Assembly: GCA_044841755.1 (NCBI GenBank)
Contig: JAXOFM010000001.1
Span: forward strand, 496,001-560,000
From: CAZAPO01 sp044841755
GTDB taxonomy: Bacteria; Bacteroidota; Bacteroidia; Flavobacteriales; Flavobacteriaceae
Length of the DNA: 64,000 bases
Reading direction: 5' to 3'
Position 1 is the first letter of the stretch. Each line of letters starts with the position of its first letter. The position numbers were made by a program, and so were the translations under genes. Shown here one piece after another: positions 50,486 to 58,970 of the stretch. The notes beneath the pieces are model-generated. The model was not told the origin of the DNA. It was given only the letters and a program-made list of their open reading frames with translations, and ran no database searches.

Positions 50486-50493
50486 CAAAAATA
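50486..50493 (-). promoter_or_regulatory. Predicted minus-7 element for the second CPBP operon
   Basis: The minus strand reads TATTTTTG, predicted start near 50479, leader about 21 nt. It is close to the first AGTAT element. Confidence 0.45.
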
Positions 50494-50500
50494 CATTTAT

Positions 50501-50555
50501 AGTATATTTGTGTCAAGTATGCACTAAAAAGTATACTACTGACTAAAAGTATACT
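50501..50555. promoter_or_regulatory. Operator-like array of AGTAT elements in the HxlR-CPBP intergenic region
   Basis: Four elements start at 50501 (AGTATATT), 50516 (AGTATGCACT), 50530 (AGTATACT) and 50548 (AGTATACT). The last two are exact palindromes 18 bp apart in a direct repeat of the larger unit ACTAAAAGTATACTA. HxlR-type MarR-fold regulators bind such short palindromes, and this gap is shared by the HxlR gene and the CPBP operon. Confidence 0.55.
50503..50510 (+). promoter_or_regulatory. Predicted minus-7 element for the HxlR regulator
   Basis: TATATTTG lies inside the first AGTAT element; predicted start near 50517, giving a leader of about 70 nt that itself contains the other three elements. 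Confidence 0.45.
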
Positions 50556-50587
50556 ATTACTGATAATCAGCTATATAAAAATTTAAA

Positions 50588-50917
50588 ATGAGTAAAAGAA
50601 ATTCAAAAGCACATTGTGCAGTAGACTACGCATTTAAGAGAATAGGAGGAAAATACAAAGCTAGAGTCCTTTGGGTGATTAGGGATGGGTTTATGCGCTA
50701 TGGAGAATTAAAAAGAGCGATTATTGGAGTTACTCCTAAAATGTTGACACAAGTTTTAAGAGAGCTAGAAGAAGACGAATTGGTAAATAGAAAGGTATAT
50801 TTAGAGGTGCCTCCAAGAGTTGAATATTCATTAACGCCAACAGGAGAAGAATTAATACCTTTAATAAAACAACTAAGAACTTGGGGAGAAACTCAAATGG
50901 CTAAAAACCCACAATAA
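50588..50917 (+). CDS. HxlR-family winged-helix transcriptional regulator
   Basis: The 109-residue protein is a typical HxlR winged helix: the N-terminal HCAVDYAFKRIGGKYKARVLW with Cys10, RYGELKRAIIGVTPKMLTQVLRELEEDELVNR (in parts, the recognition helix), and wing VPPRVEYSLTPTGEEL. Cys10 is the position used by several HxlR proteins to sense electrophiles or redox changes. It is divergent from the second CPBP operon, its likely target together with itself, through the AGTAT elements between them. Confidence 0.92.
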   Translation: MSKRNSKAHCAVDYAFKRIGGKYKARVLWVIRDGFMRYGELKRAIIGVTPKMLTQVLRELEEDELVNRKVYLEVPPRVEYSLTPTGEELIPLIKQLRTWGETQMAKNPQ

Positions 50918-50946
50918 ATTAATTAAATAGACTTTATTCAAAAAAA

Positions 50947-51342
50947 CTACTTTACCAAAACACCTTTTTTCTCCATCAAAGGAATTAACTGTAAAGCCTT
51001 TTCGTTAATAGTGTTTTTTCTGAATAGGTAAGTCTTGTCAAAAAGTGTATTATCTTCAAAAAAGGAGACCTTAAACTCGTTATCTAGTGTCAATATATCC
51101 TCATGCACCATTTCGATCTTTGCGAAGCTCTTAGGAGGTAAGGTTTCCAGTTTATGACGCATCGTTGAGGTTTCTTTGTCATGAGCATATCCTCTTGACA
51201 CAATAAGCAACATTTCTAAAGCAACCTCTTTATCATTGATTATATAGGCGTTCCAGTCGTTGGTTTTATAAACCTTGTTGTACTCTTGCACTACGGCAAC
51301 ATATACATCTTTTACTTCTGGAATTTTAATGTCTGCTTTCAA
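50947..51342 (-). CDS. Conserved hypothetical protein downstream of pheS
   Basis: The 131-residue protein has no signal and no motif I recognise. It has a mixed alpha/beta pattern with DWNAYIINDKEVALEMLLIVSRGY and a late hydrophobic VSFFEDNTLFDKTYLF. It begins 2 bp after the pheS stop, so it is almost certainly co-transcribed with it. Function unknown; some databases may carry over the pheS name, which the sequence does not support. Confidence 0.72.
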   Translation of the reverse strand: MKADIKIPEVKDVYVAVVQEYNKVYKTNDWNAYIINDKEVALEMLLIVSRGYAHDKETSTMRHKLETLPPKSFAKIEMVHEDILTLDNEFKVSFFEDNTLFDKTYLFRKNTINEKALQLIPLMEKKGVLVK

Positions 51343-51344
51343 GA

Positions 51345-52364
51345 CTATAATGCAGATTTAAACTGTTCTAAAAAGCGAATGTCATTTTCACTTAACAAAC
51401 GAATATCTCCAATTTGATGTAATAACATGGCAATACGATCTATTCCCATTCCAAATGCAAATCCAGAGTAGACTTCAGGGTCAATTCCACAGTTTTGCAA
51501 TACATTTGGGTCTACCATTCCGCAGCCCATAATCTCTAACCAACCGGTTCCTTTTGTTATGCGATAGTCGATCTCTGTTTCCAGTCCCCAGTACACATCT
51601 ACCTCAGCACTAGGTTCTGTAAACGGAAAATAAGAAGGTCTAAGTCTAATTTTAGACTTCCCAAACATTTCTGTGGTGAAGTATTGTAGTGTTTGCTTCA
51701 AATCAGCAAAGCTTACATTTTTATCAATATACAATCCTTCTACCTGATGAAAGAAGCAATGCGATCGTGCCGAAATTGCTTCGTTTCTATACACACGTCC
51801 TGGAGAGATCGTTCTAATAGGAGGCTTGTTATTTTCCATATAACGTACCTGCACTGAACTAGTATGCGTGCGTAATAAAATATCAGGATCTGTTTGAATA
51901 AAAAAAGTATCCTGCATATCTCTAGCCGGATGATATTCAGGTAGATTCAAGGCTGTAAAGTTGTGCCAATCATCTTCAATTTCTGGACCTTCACTAACAT
52001 TAAATCCTATTCTTGAAAAAATATCAATGATCTGATTCTTAACCAATGAAATTGGATGTCGTGCTCCAATTTTTATGGGTTCGCCTGGTTTTGACAAATC
52101 TTCCGAACTTCGAGTTTCATCTTCTTTCCCTTCCAGCTCTTTCTTTAGTGCATTTACTTTATCCTGAGCCGTATTTTTAAGCTGATTAATAGTTTGTCCG
52201 AACTCTCGTTTTTGTTCGTTCGCTACATTTTTTAACTCAGCATAAAACTCATTCAGCAATCCTTTCTTTCCAAGAAATTTTATTCTAAAAGATTCTACTT
52301 CTTCCTTAGTTTGAGCAGTAAATGCTTCAGCTTCTTCTATCAGGTCTTTTATTTTATCAATCAT
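51345..52364 (-). CDS. pheS: Phenylalanine--tRNA ligase alpha subunit
   Basis: The 339-residue class II synthetase has an N-terminal coiled coil (about 1-90), motif 2 region GRVYRNEAISARSHCFFHQVEGLYID in pieces, LRPSYFPFTEPSAEVDVYW, and motif 3 FGMGIDRIAML. It charges tRNA-Phe with its beta subunit, which is not in this window. The length is normal. A conserved hypothetical follows 2 bp downstream. The gene has its own likely promoter. Confidence 0.96.
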   Translation of the reverse strand: MIDKIKDLIEEAEAFTAQTKEEVESFRIKFLGKKGLLNEFYAELKNVANEQKREFGQTINQLKNTAQDKVNALKKELEGKEDETRSSEDLSKPGEPIKIGARHPISLVKNQIIDIFSRIGFNVSEGPEIEDDWHNFTALNLPEYHPARDMQDTFFIQTDPDILLRTHTSSVQVRYMENNKPPIRTISPGRVYRNEAISARSHCFFHQVEGLYIDKNVSFADLKQTLQYFTTEMFGKSKIRLRPSYFPFTEPSAEVDVYWGLETEIDYRITKGTGWLEIMGCGMVDPNVLQNCGIDPEVYSGFAFGMGIDRIAMLLHQIGDIRLLSENDIRFLEQFKSAL

Positions 52365-52387
52365 GATATCTTCGTCAAAAATGAATG

Positions 52388-52395
52388 CAAATTTA
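52388..52395 (-). promoter_or_regulatory. Predicted minus-7 element for pheS
   Basis: The minus strand reads TAAATTTG; predicted start near 52381, leader about 17 nt, too short for a T-box or leader-peptide attenuator. Confidence 0.45.
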
Positions 52396-52403
52396 GCAAT
52401 TCT

Positions 52404-52760
52404 TTATTGTATAAAATCGGTTTCCAAAAAATAGTTCACAATAGCTTCTTTCATCAGTACGCTCTGTTCCCCAGCTTTAAGGTGAGGAAGGGTTTCTTTA
52501 GCTTTATAATGAGGCCAACCATTATCATCAACAAAGTCAAACTCATAATACCCATAAGGTTCAAGAAGTTTGCAAATAGCTATATGCATTAAGTTTACTT
52601 TATCATCCTTTTTAAACTTTCTATGTAATTGTCCCAGTTCTTGAACGCCTATAAGATAAATAATAGCATCTAACTCGAGTTTATCTCCATCAGCAAATTG
52701 AGTAGATAGCTTTTTTACCACTAGCTTCCATCGTTCTTTTAAAAGTTCATCTCTTGACAT
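52404..52760 (-). CDS. Conserved hypothetical protein
   Basis: The 118-residue protein is mainly helical, with LELDAIIYLIGVQELGQ and VNLMHIAICKLLEPYGYYEFDFVDD. The last third has WPHYKAKETLPHLKAG and LMKEAIVNYFLETDF. No domain was recognised. The gene stands 39 bp upstream of pheS and has a predicted minus-7 site of its own. Similar small proteins seem common in Bacteroidota, but this is from memory only. Confidence 0.75.
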   Translation of the reverse strand: MSRDELLKERWKLVVKKLSTQFADGDKLELDAIIYLIGVQELGQLHRKFKKDDKVNLMHIAICKLLEPYGYYEFDFVDDNGWPHYKAKETLPHLKAGEQSVLMKEAIVNYFLETDFIQ

Positions 52761-52782
52761 AATTACTGAAATCTAAAGTTCG

Positions 52783-52790
52783 CAAAGTTA
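52783..52790 (-). promoter_or_regulatory. Predicted minus-7 element for the 118-residue hypothetical
   Basis: The minus strand reads TAACTTTG (TAnnTTTG); predicted start near 52776, leader about 16 nt. Confidence 0.45.
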
Positions 52791-52930
52791 AGGAGTTACA
52801 AAATACTATTGAAACATTGGCGTTATAATTACACTATAGTCTTTGTTTTGAGCTTCTTAAAATAAAACTGTAGGTTTGTAAAGGTCTCGCAAACCTTTTC
52901 AATTTATCTAACTACAACTAAATTAAACAT

Positions 52931-53455
52931 ATGAATATTTTAGATATCATCTTAGGCGCCCTAATCTTATTTGGTTTAATTCGAGGATTATCCAAAGGGC
53001 TATTTGTTGAAGTGGCTTCCTTAGTTGCTTTGGTCGCAGGTGTTTTTGGCGCTATTCATTTTAGTGATTTTGCTGCTGGTTTTCTGGAAAGTAGAGTTGA
53101 TTGGAGTGAACAATATATAAACATAGCTGCATTTGCAATTACGTTTATTGTGATTGTTGTTGTGATTGCAATGGCAGGAAAAGCATTAACTAAACTAGCA
53201 GATTTTGCTGCATTAGGTATGCTAAATAAGTTATTAGGAGGTGTTTTTGGAGCCCTTAAAATAGGGGTAATACTAAGCGTTGCTTTGATGATTTTTAGCA
53301 GTGCTAATAGAGCAATACCCTTTTTAGATGAGGAGGACATAGAAAGTTCAGTACTTTATGAACCTGTACGATCAATTGCACCTCTAATCTTTACCAGTAT
53401 TATTAAAGATGACGATGTAGAAACTGAAGAAACTGCAAGTTCAGATACGATATAA
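52931..53455 (+). CDS. cvpA: CvpA family membrane protein
   Basis: The 174-residue protein has four membrane helices and the CvpA signature at its start (LDIILGALILFGLIRGLSKG), with Gly-rich helices LLGGVFGALKIGVIL. The C-terminal tail is acidic (DDDVETEETASSD). CvpA is needed for colicin V production in E. coli and has been tied to envelope homeostasis; its molecular role is unsettled. It converges on the carbonic anhydrase, sharing a bidirectional terminator. Confidence 0.9.
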   Translation: MNILDIILGALILFGLIRGLSKGLFVEVASLVALVAGVFGAIHFSDFAAGFLESRVDWSEQYINIAAFAITFIVIVVVIAMAGKALTKLADFAALGMLNKLLGGVFGALKIGVILSVALMIFSSANRAIPFLDEEDIESSVLYEPVRSIAPLIFTSIIKDDDVETEETASSDTI

Positions 53456-53482
53456 AAAAAGCCGCTATGTAGCGGCTTTTTT
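53455..53482. terminator. Bidirectional terminator between cvpA and carbonic anhydrase
   Basis: A 13-bp arm of AAAAAAGCCGCTA pairs with TAGCGGCTTTTTT around a short loop. Runs of six A and six T on the two flanks let it work in both directions. Confidence 0.9.
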
Positions 53483-53500
53483 GTCAGTATATGTATGTTA

Positions 53501-54136
53501 TTATAACATTTCTACTTTACCTGAAGATAACATATAAACTCCACCAGCAATGGCAATCTCACCATTGTCTTCCATTTCTTTTAGAATTGGACTCTTCTCT
53601 CTAATTCTATCCATGGTAAGTCTTACGTTATTTTCAACTGTTTTAGCAACAAAAGCTCCGTTAGAAGAATTTGCTTCTCCTTCCACTTCTTCAGAAGATT
53701 GCTTTACAGCTGGAGTTATGTTTGAAAGTAAGGCAGTAATGTTTCCTAATTCAACACCATCACAAGCAGCTTTCACAGCTCCACAAGCTTCATGACCAAG
53801 TACCAATATTAATTTACTTCCAGCCACCTTACATGAGTATTCCATACTTCCTAAAATATCGATATTCTCAAAGTTTCCAGCTACTCTAGCTACGAAGACG
53901 TCACCAATAGCTTGATCTAAAACTGTCTCAACAGGTACTCTGGAATCTATACATGAAAGAACAACTGCCTTTGGGAACTGTCCTCCAGTAGTTTGCCCTA
54001 CCAATGCTGCATTATCAACGGTATTCGTTTCATTATTAATAAATCTGTCGTTTCCTTCTAAAAGGTCTTTTAAAACTCCTGAAGGAGTTAAAGCGTCTTG
54101 TGTTGCTTTATCTAAAGCATTATTTATATGTGCCAT
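53501..54136 (-). CDS. Beta-class carbonic anhydrase
   Basis: The 211-residue protein has the beta-CA zinc motifs: Cys and Asp-Arg in VVLSCIDSRVP and His-xx-Cys in LGHEACGAVKAACDG. It interconverts CO2 and bicarbonate. There is no signal peptide, so it is cytoplasmic. It lies 14 bp downstream of a SulP-family anion transporter gene, and the two are probably one operon; transporter plus anhydrase suggests bicarbonate supply or pH work (inference). Confidence 0.95.
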   Translation of the reverse strand: MAHINNALDKATQDALTPSGVLKDLLEGNDRFINNETNTVDNAALVGQTTGGQFPKAVVLSCIDSRVPVETVLDQAIGDVFVARVAGNFENIDILGSMEYSCKVAGSKLILVLGHEACGAVKAACDGVELGNITALLSNITPAVKQSSEEVEGEANSSNGAFVAKTVENNVRLTMDRIREKSPILKEMEDNGEIAIAGGVYMLSSGKVEML

Positions 54137-54150
54137 TTTTTTAATTTAAA

Positions 54151-56019
54151 TTAATATTCGTCTTTTACATTTTCTTTTATCCAAGCAACTGCATGATCAA
54201 AGTTTTCAAAAATGTGAGATTCTGGAATAAAGTCTGGAATAATATCTATTCGTTCCATCATATATCGTGGCTGTCTCAATAACCCGACAAATAATACTTC
54301 AACATTATTTTTCTGCAAATCCTGAAGCATATCTTCCATGGCATATAGACCAGATTGATCCATATATTGCATACGATCTAATCTCATAACTACGTGCGAA
54401 GCTGTATCAGGAATTTGTAAGGCTAAAGCTTGAAAATCACTTGTTGAACCAAAGAATAATGGTCCCTTAATATGCTTAATAAACACTTCTTCTTTAAGAT
54501 TCCCAGGGAAATTCATTTCGTCTTTCCATGCTTCCTCTTTTAGTGGTTTTACATCAGACCGCTCTGCAGTTAAATCTCCAATCTTCTTCATGAACATTAG
54601 CGAAGCAATAACTAATCCTATTCCAACAGCATAAACTAAGTCCCAAAGTGATGATAATATTAAAACAGTTAACATAATCACAACTTCCATACTAAATTTA
54701 ATTGGGCCAAGCTTAATGTCTTTTGGCATTGCCGGAATTGCACGAAGTCCCTTATAATCCATAACACCAATACCCACTGTAATTAATATCCCCGCAAGTA
54801 CTGCAGCAGGAATCTGAGATGCTAAATTAGGCAGTCCTGGCAACATTAAAATACTAAATAATAGTAGTCCTGCGATCATACCAGATAGTCTTGTCTTACC
54901 ACCAGAGTTAATATTAACAACGGTTCGAATAGTAGCTCCAGCTCCAGGAATCCCACCAAAAATGGCTGCAATACTATTACCTATACCTTGACCTACTAAT
55001 TCCTTATTTGGTTTATGTTTGGTCTTTGTCATATTATCGGCTACTATACTGGTTAATAAGGAATCTATTGCACCCAATAAAGCTAAGGCTAAAGCAGTAA
55101 AAATGTAAGGTGTAATTGAATTCAGGTCAAAGCCTGTAATAATTTCTAAATTAGGGATAGGCAATCCTTCAGGGATTTCTGGAATTGGTCGGTAATCTAA
55201 TTTTGCTAACATAGCAATAGCCGACATTACAACCAAAGCAACTAAAGTACTTGGTATTTTTGTGGTAATCCGTTTAAATCCATAAATAATAAAGATGGTA
55301 CCAAGCGCCAAAATGAACTCGAGCCAATTGATGTTTTTTAATGCTCTCCCCATTACTTTTAAAGATCCTAAAACTCCAGAAGCATTTTTAGCGGCTAAAG
55401 TTTGCGACTCTTTCAAAATATCAGCTTCAGTTACTTCTTCAGCTCTATTAATAGTCTCTTTAAAATCTTCTAACACCAAAATTCCTTCCTTTGCCTCATC
55501 GGCAATGATATTTTCCAAAATGACATCTTCCGCCTGGACTTTAAATTGATCTACAAATTCAGCATCCTCCTTTGGATAATACCCTACCGCTGGTAAAATC
55601 TGAGTAACAATAATAATGACACCAATAGCAGTCATAAATCCTGACACTACTGGATAAGGGATATACCTAATATATTGACCTAAACCAATGGCTCCTAAAC
55701 CAATTTGCATTAATCCTGCTAATAAAAAAACTGTCAAAATTGCAGGTAATGCTTGATTTACATCTCCATCATTAGCTGCAATTATTCCTGCTATAATTAC
55801 CATACTTACAGCCGTCATTGGTGCAGTTGGCCCAGAAATTTGTGTATTAGTACCACCAAAAAGAGCAGCGAAAAAACTAATGAAAATTGCACCATATAAA
55901 CCCGCACTTGGTCCTAAGCCTGAAGAAACTCCAAAGGCTAGTGCTAATGGTAATGCTACAATTCCTGCGGTTATACCTCCAAAGGCATCACCTCTAATAT
56001 TCGAAAATAAATTTTTCAT
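54151..56019 (-). CDS. SulP/SLC26 anion transporter (likely bicarbonate) with STAS domain
   Basis: The 622-residue protein has a 12-14-helix SulP core starting GDAFGGITAGIVALPLALAFG with TQISGPTAPMTAV and a C-terminal STAS domain from about 500 (LFFGSTSDFQALAL, MDQSGLYAMEDML). An insertion of about 75 residues of charged character (DAEFVDQFKVQAEDVILEN onward, 175-250) interrupts the membrane part. SulP transporters carry sulfate, bicarbonate or other anions; adjacency to a carbonic anhydrase favours bicarbonate, as in BicA. This remains inference. Confidence 0.9.
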   Translation of the reverse strand: MKNLFSNIRGDAFGGITAGIVALPLALAFGVSSGLGPSAGLYGAIFISFFAALFGGTNTQISGPTAPMTAVSMVIIAGIIAANDGDVNQALPAILTVFLLAGLMQIGLGAIGLGQYIRYIPYPVVSGFMTAIGVIIIVTQILPAVGYYPKEDAEFVDQFKVQAEDVILENIIADEAKEGILVLEDFKETINRAEEVTEADILKESQTLAAKNASGVLGSLKVMGRALKNINWLEFILALGTIFIIYGFKRITTKIPSTLVALVVMSAIAMLAKLDYRPIPEIPEGLPIPNLEIITGFDLNSITPYIFTALALALLGAIDSLLTSIVADNMTKTKHKPNKELVGQGIGNSIAAIFGGIPGAGATIRTVVNINSGGKTRLSGMIAGLLLFSILMLPGLPNLASQIPAAVLAGILITVGIGVMDYKGLRAIPAMPKDIKLGPIKFSMEVVIMLTVLILSSLWDLVYAVGIGLVIASLMFMKKIGDLTAERSDVKPLKEEAWKDEMNFPGNLKEEVFIKHIKGPLFFGSTSDFQALALQIPDTASHVVMRLDRMQYMDQSGLYAMEDMLQDLQKNNVEVLFVGLLRQPRYMMERIDIIPDFIPESHIFENFDHAVAWIKENVKDEY

Positions 56020-56083
56020 GTTTATACGTTATATAGATTATTAAAAATAGGGGCGAAAGACATTGCTTTCAATCAAAGTAAAT

Positions 56084-56386
56084 CTATATATGTTCTGGAG
56101 GAGGGGAAATATTTTCTGAATGCAATTCTTTAAAAGTATTAAGATGAAAATCACTCTGGCACTTCATTACAAAAAGCGACTTTGAATTCAAGTCTTCATC
56201 ACTTACAAAATACTTTATCTCTAGTACTTCTTTTGATTCTTTTTCTTCTTTTTCGGTATCGTCATCACCTACTTCAAATATCATTGCCAGTTCACAATTT
56301 TTATCAATTAACTGCACGACCGAGGGTGTGGTTATTGCTAAAACCAAAACTATGGAAAGAATTAATTGAATTGTTTTAGTTGGCAT
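56084..56386 (-). CDS. Small exported hypothetical protein
   Basis: The 100-residue product has a hydrophobic start (TKTIQLILSIVLVLAITTPS) that could be a signal or a single anchor, followed by a highly acidic segment (GDDDTEKEEKESKE) and a C-terminus with NISPPPEHI. One Cys is in KNCELAM and one in MKCQSD. No family was recognised. It lies between the SulP gene (64 bp) and batE (59 bp), same strand, and could be an end member of the bat operon or single. Confidence 0.6.
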   Translation of the reverse strand: MPTKTIQLILSIVLVLAITTPSVVQLIDKNCELAMIFEVGDDDTEKEEKESKEVLEIKYFVSDEDLNSKSLFVMKCQSDFHLNTFKELHSENISPPPEHI

Positions 56387-56445
56387 ATTTTGCTTGGTTA
56401 GATGTAAATATACGGTTTTGATGGGAAACCACAGTTAAATAAGAT

Positions 56446-57198
56446 TTAAAGTGATTTTATGTCTATATTTGGAATCCACCCTGTCTTCCCGTCAGAGAGT
56501 TTTATTTTTGTCCAGTTTTCTTGATAATGTTCTAAAACCTGAACTTTTGTTCCTTCATGTAACACAAATGCGATTTCACTTCGAAGGTTTGGATCTGTTT
56601 TAACCTCAGATTCTTGTGCAAAAACAATTGCTGGTTGGTCTTTTCTATCATATTCAAATTTTTGAAAAGCAAAAAACAACGCCACAACTGCTACAATTAA
56701 AGAACCTGAACTTACTACAAAAGCTAAACGTTTCTTCGCTGTAGCTTGAGAGAAGTAATATCCTAAGAATAACAGTACAAACACGATCACTAAAATCACT
56801 GATATTAGAGCCCAAACATCAAAACTAAAGGTATTTACAAAGCCTTTGAAGATCTTTGAAAGTCCAACCTCAGGAATAACCTCAATAGCATCAATTGTCA
56901 TGTTTTGTGCAAATGCCAGATTACTTTTTATCTCCTTATCATTAGGAGACAACTGAAGGGCTTTTTCGTAATAATAGATACTTGGTGCAATCCTATTAAG
57001 CTTGTAATAAGCATTTGCCAGATTGAAATATAATTCAGTCGAATGAACTCCACTATCTAATATTCTTTCATACGCAGAAATGGCCTCTTGAAAATTACTT
57101 TCGTTATAAGCTTTATTCCCTGCATCAAAAAGTACTTTGTTCTGTGCACTTGCAAAGAATGTAAACATTAGAAATAATATGGAAAATATCTTTTTCAA
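56446..57198 (-). CDS. batE: BatE: TPR protein with two membrane helices and SH3 domain
   Basis: The 250-residue protein has a signal peptide (ASAQNK), tetratricopeptide repeats (about 20-95: ELYFNLANAYYKLNR, IYYYEKALQLSPND), two membrane helices (about 130-175) and a C-terminal bacterial SH3 domain (TDPNLRSEIAFVLHEGTKVQV). This is the usual BatE layout, last of the bat operon. The start codon is TTG, 1 bp after the batD stop, so translation is likely coupled. The SH3 domain suggests contact with peptidoglycan. Confidence 0.88.
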   Translation of the reverse strand: MKKIFSILFLMFTFFASAQNKVLFDAGNKAYNESNFQEAISAYERILDSGVHSTELYFNLANAYYKLNRIAPSIYYYEKALQLSPNDKEIKSNLAFAQNMTIDAIEVIPEVGLSKIFKGFVNTFSFDVWALISVILVIVFVLLFLGYYFSQATAKKRLAFVVSSGSLIVAVVALFFAFQKFEYDRKDQPAIVFAQESEVKTDPNLRSEIAFVLHEGTKVQVLEHYQENWTKIKLSDGKTGWIPNIDIKSL

Positions 57199-57199
57199 T

Positions 57200-58966
57200 C
57201 TATCTTGCTTGTTTATCTATGGCTGAAATTACATGTGAAGCTTTGTCATAATCCTGCTGCATTTCTACATTGGTAAATGGAGTATACCTGGCCAATTCAC
57301 AGCTGGTAAGTAACTCCATAAAATTAGTAATTACATCTCCATTAACATTTTTTGAACTTAATAGCTCCTGAATCTTATCTTTACTAAATTCACTTGTTTC
57401 TATTCTTAATTTAGACTTCAAGTAATTGTGTAAAGCACGTTCCATTGCATCATAAAATGCTTCTTTATTTCCTAATACTTTTTTGGCTTCACCTAAATAC
57501 TTTCTTGCTAATTTATTAGCTGTTCTAATTCTATTACCAACAATATCACCTCTTCTTTCATCACTTTTCTTTCGTACAAAAATTGCAATTGGAATGGCTA
57601 AAAACGGAACTAGCATTAAACTCCAAAACAACTTAGTTTTAAAAAAGTATGAAGGTTCTTGCGGGACAAAATTGGTTGAAGTTTTAAATGATAAAAACTG
57701 ACTTGTATTTTGACTAACAGGTTGCTTAGCAGCACTATTATTACTAGCAATAGCAGTATTATTAGTTGTATTTAAAGGGCCCTCCGTGACATCAATAATA
57801 AGCTCATCCGACGCAATTGTTTTATAGCTATTAGAATCTAAATCAAAATATGAAAACGAAACACTAGGAATAGGATATTTCCCTTGATATGAAGGAACTA
57901 TTGTATACGAATCTATAATACTTCCTCGCATTCCAGAAAGGTTTGTGCTCACATTCTCTTTATGTTCTGGCTCGTAAACCTCTAGCGAACTGGGTAGTGT
58001 TAGTTTAGGAAGGTCAAAAAGTTTTAAATTTCCTTTTCCTGAAACTTCAACTCTAGCTTGTAATGCCTCAGTTGCTTTAAGTTCATCTTTGTTGGTTAAA
58101 ACCTTAAAATCGAAGCTTCCAACAGCTCCAGAAAAATCTAAAGGTCTTCCAGCCTCTGGTAATGGTTTAACATTAATGGTTCGGCTTCCAGCCGCTACGG
58201 TACGATGTACAACTTGCATTTGTCGGTCTCCAAAAATGTTTCTTCTATTAGTGGGTACTCTTACCTTAATATCCAGGGTAAGGGGTTCTATATTTAGTTT
58301 TCCCGTTTTCTGAGGATAAAGAACAACTTTTCTAAGAACCACGTAACGATAGTCTTCACCATCATAAGTGCTATTCACCAGCTTTAACTCTTTTACATCA
58401 ATATTCTGACTCCAAAAATCTACATATCTAGGATTATCCAATTCACGCCAAGTATCTACTCCTGTATTTGGTGAAATGTAAAGTTTGTAAACTACCGTTA
58501 TTGCTTCATTTAAATAAGGATTAGTTTTTGAAACCTCAGCTACCAAATGAATATTTTTAGAGGCAATATAGTTAGGGTCATTAGGGTCTTTCGGCTTGTC
58601 AATAGCAGCAGTAACTTCTATTGTTAGCGGCAAAGTTTTGTAGGTCTCTCCTTCAATTTCTATAGTAGATTGCCCAATGGTGAATTTCCCTCTTTTCTTT
58701 GGTGCTAAAAAATAACTGTAAGTCTTAGAGTATGTTCTAACTCCATTGATCCATGAATTATTAATAGACTGACTAGGGCCGCCGACAACCATAAAATTCT
58801 CAAAACTTGGTGGATTAAAATTGTCGCCATCTTTATTCATGACGAAATCGATACGCACGCGTTCATTCATCCCAAGTTTTTTCTTGCTAACCTTAGCCTC
58901 GAATGTAACTTGAGCTGAAGCAAAACTTGTTAGTAAAAAAGCAATTATGTAAAGCTTCAGTTTCAT
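57200..58966 (-). CDS. batD: BatD: multi-domain beta-sandwich membrane protein
   Basis: The 588-residue protein has a signal peptide (ASAQVTF), several Ig-like domains of the BatD type (residues 20-440, with TFEAKVSKKKLGMNERVRI, VYKLYISPNTGVDTW and RVEVSGKGNLKLFDLPKL), one membrane helix (about 447-466) and a cytoplasmic helical part. BatD is periplasmic and thought to act in a complex with BatA and BatB. The stop is directly followed by batE (1 bp). Order and spacing match the bat operon. Confidence 0.9.
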   Translation of the reverse strand: MKLKLYIIAFLLTSFASAQVTFEAKVSKKKLGMNERVRIDFVMNKDGDNFNPPSFENFMVVGGPSQSINNSWINGVRTYSKTYSYFLAPKKRGKFTIGQSTIEIEGETYKTLPLTIEVTAAIDKPKDPNDPNYIASKNIHLVAEVSKTNPYLNEAITVVYKLYISPNTGVDTWRELDNPRYVDFWSQNIDVKELKLVNSTYDGEDYRYVVLRKVVLYPQKTGKLNIEPLTLDIKVRVPTNRRNIFGDRQMQVVHRTVAAGSRTINVKPLPEAGRPLDFSGAVGSFDFKVLTNKDELKATEALQARVEVSGKGNLKLFDLPKLTLPSSLEVYEPEHKENVSTNLSGMRGSIIDSYTIVPSYQGKYPIPSVSFSYFDLDSNSYKTIASDELIIDVTEGPLNTTNNTAIASNNSAAKQPVSQNTSQFLSFKTSTNFVPQEPSYFFKTKLFWSLMLVPFLAIPIAIFVRKKSDERRGDIVGNRIRTANKLARKYLGEAKKVLGNKEAFYDAMERALHNYLKSKLRIETSEFSKDKIQELLSSKNVNGDVITNFMELLTSCELARYTPFTNVEMQQDYDKASHVISAIDKQAR

Positions 58967-58970
58967 TTCT

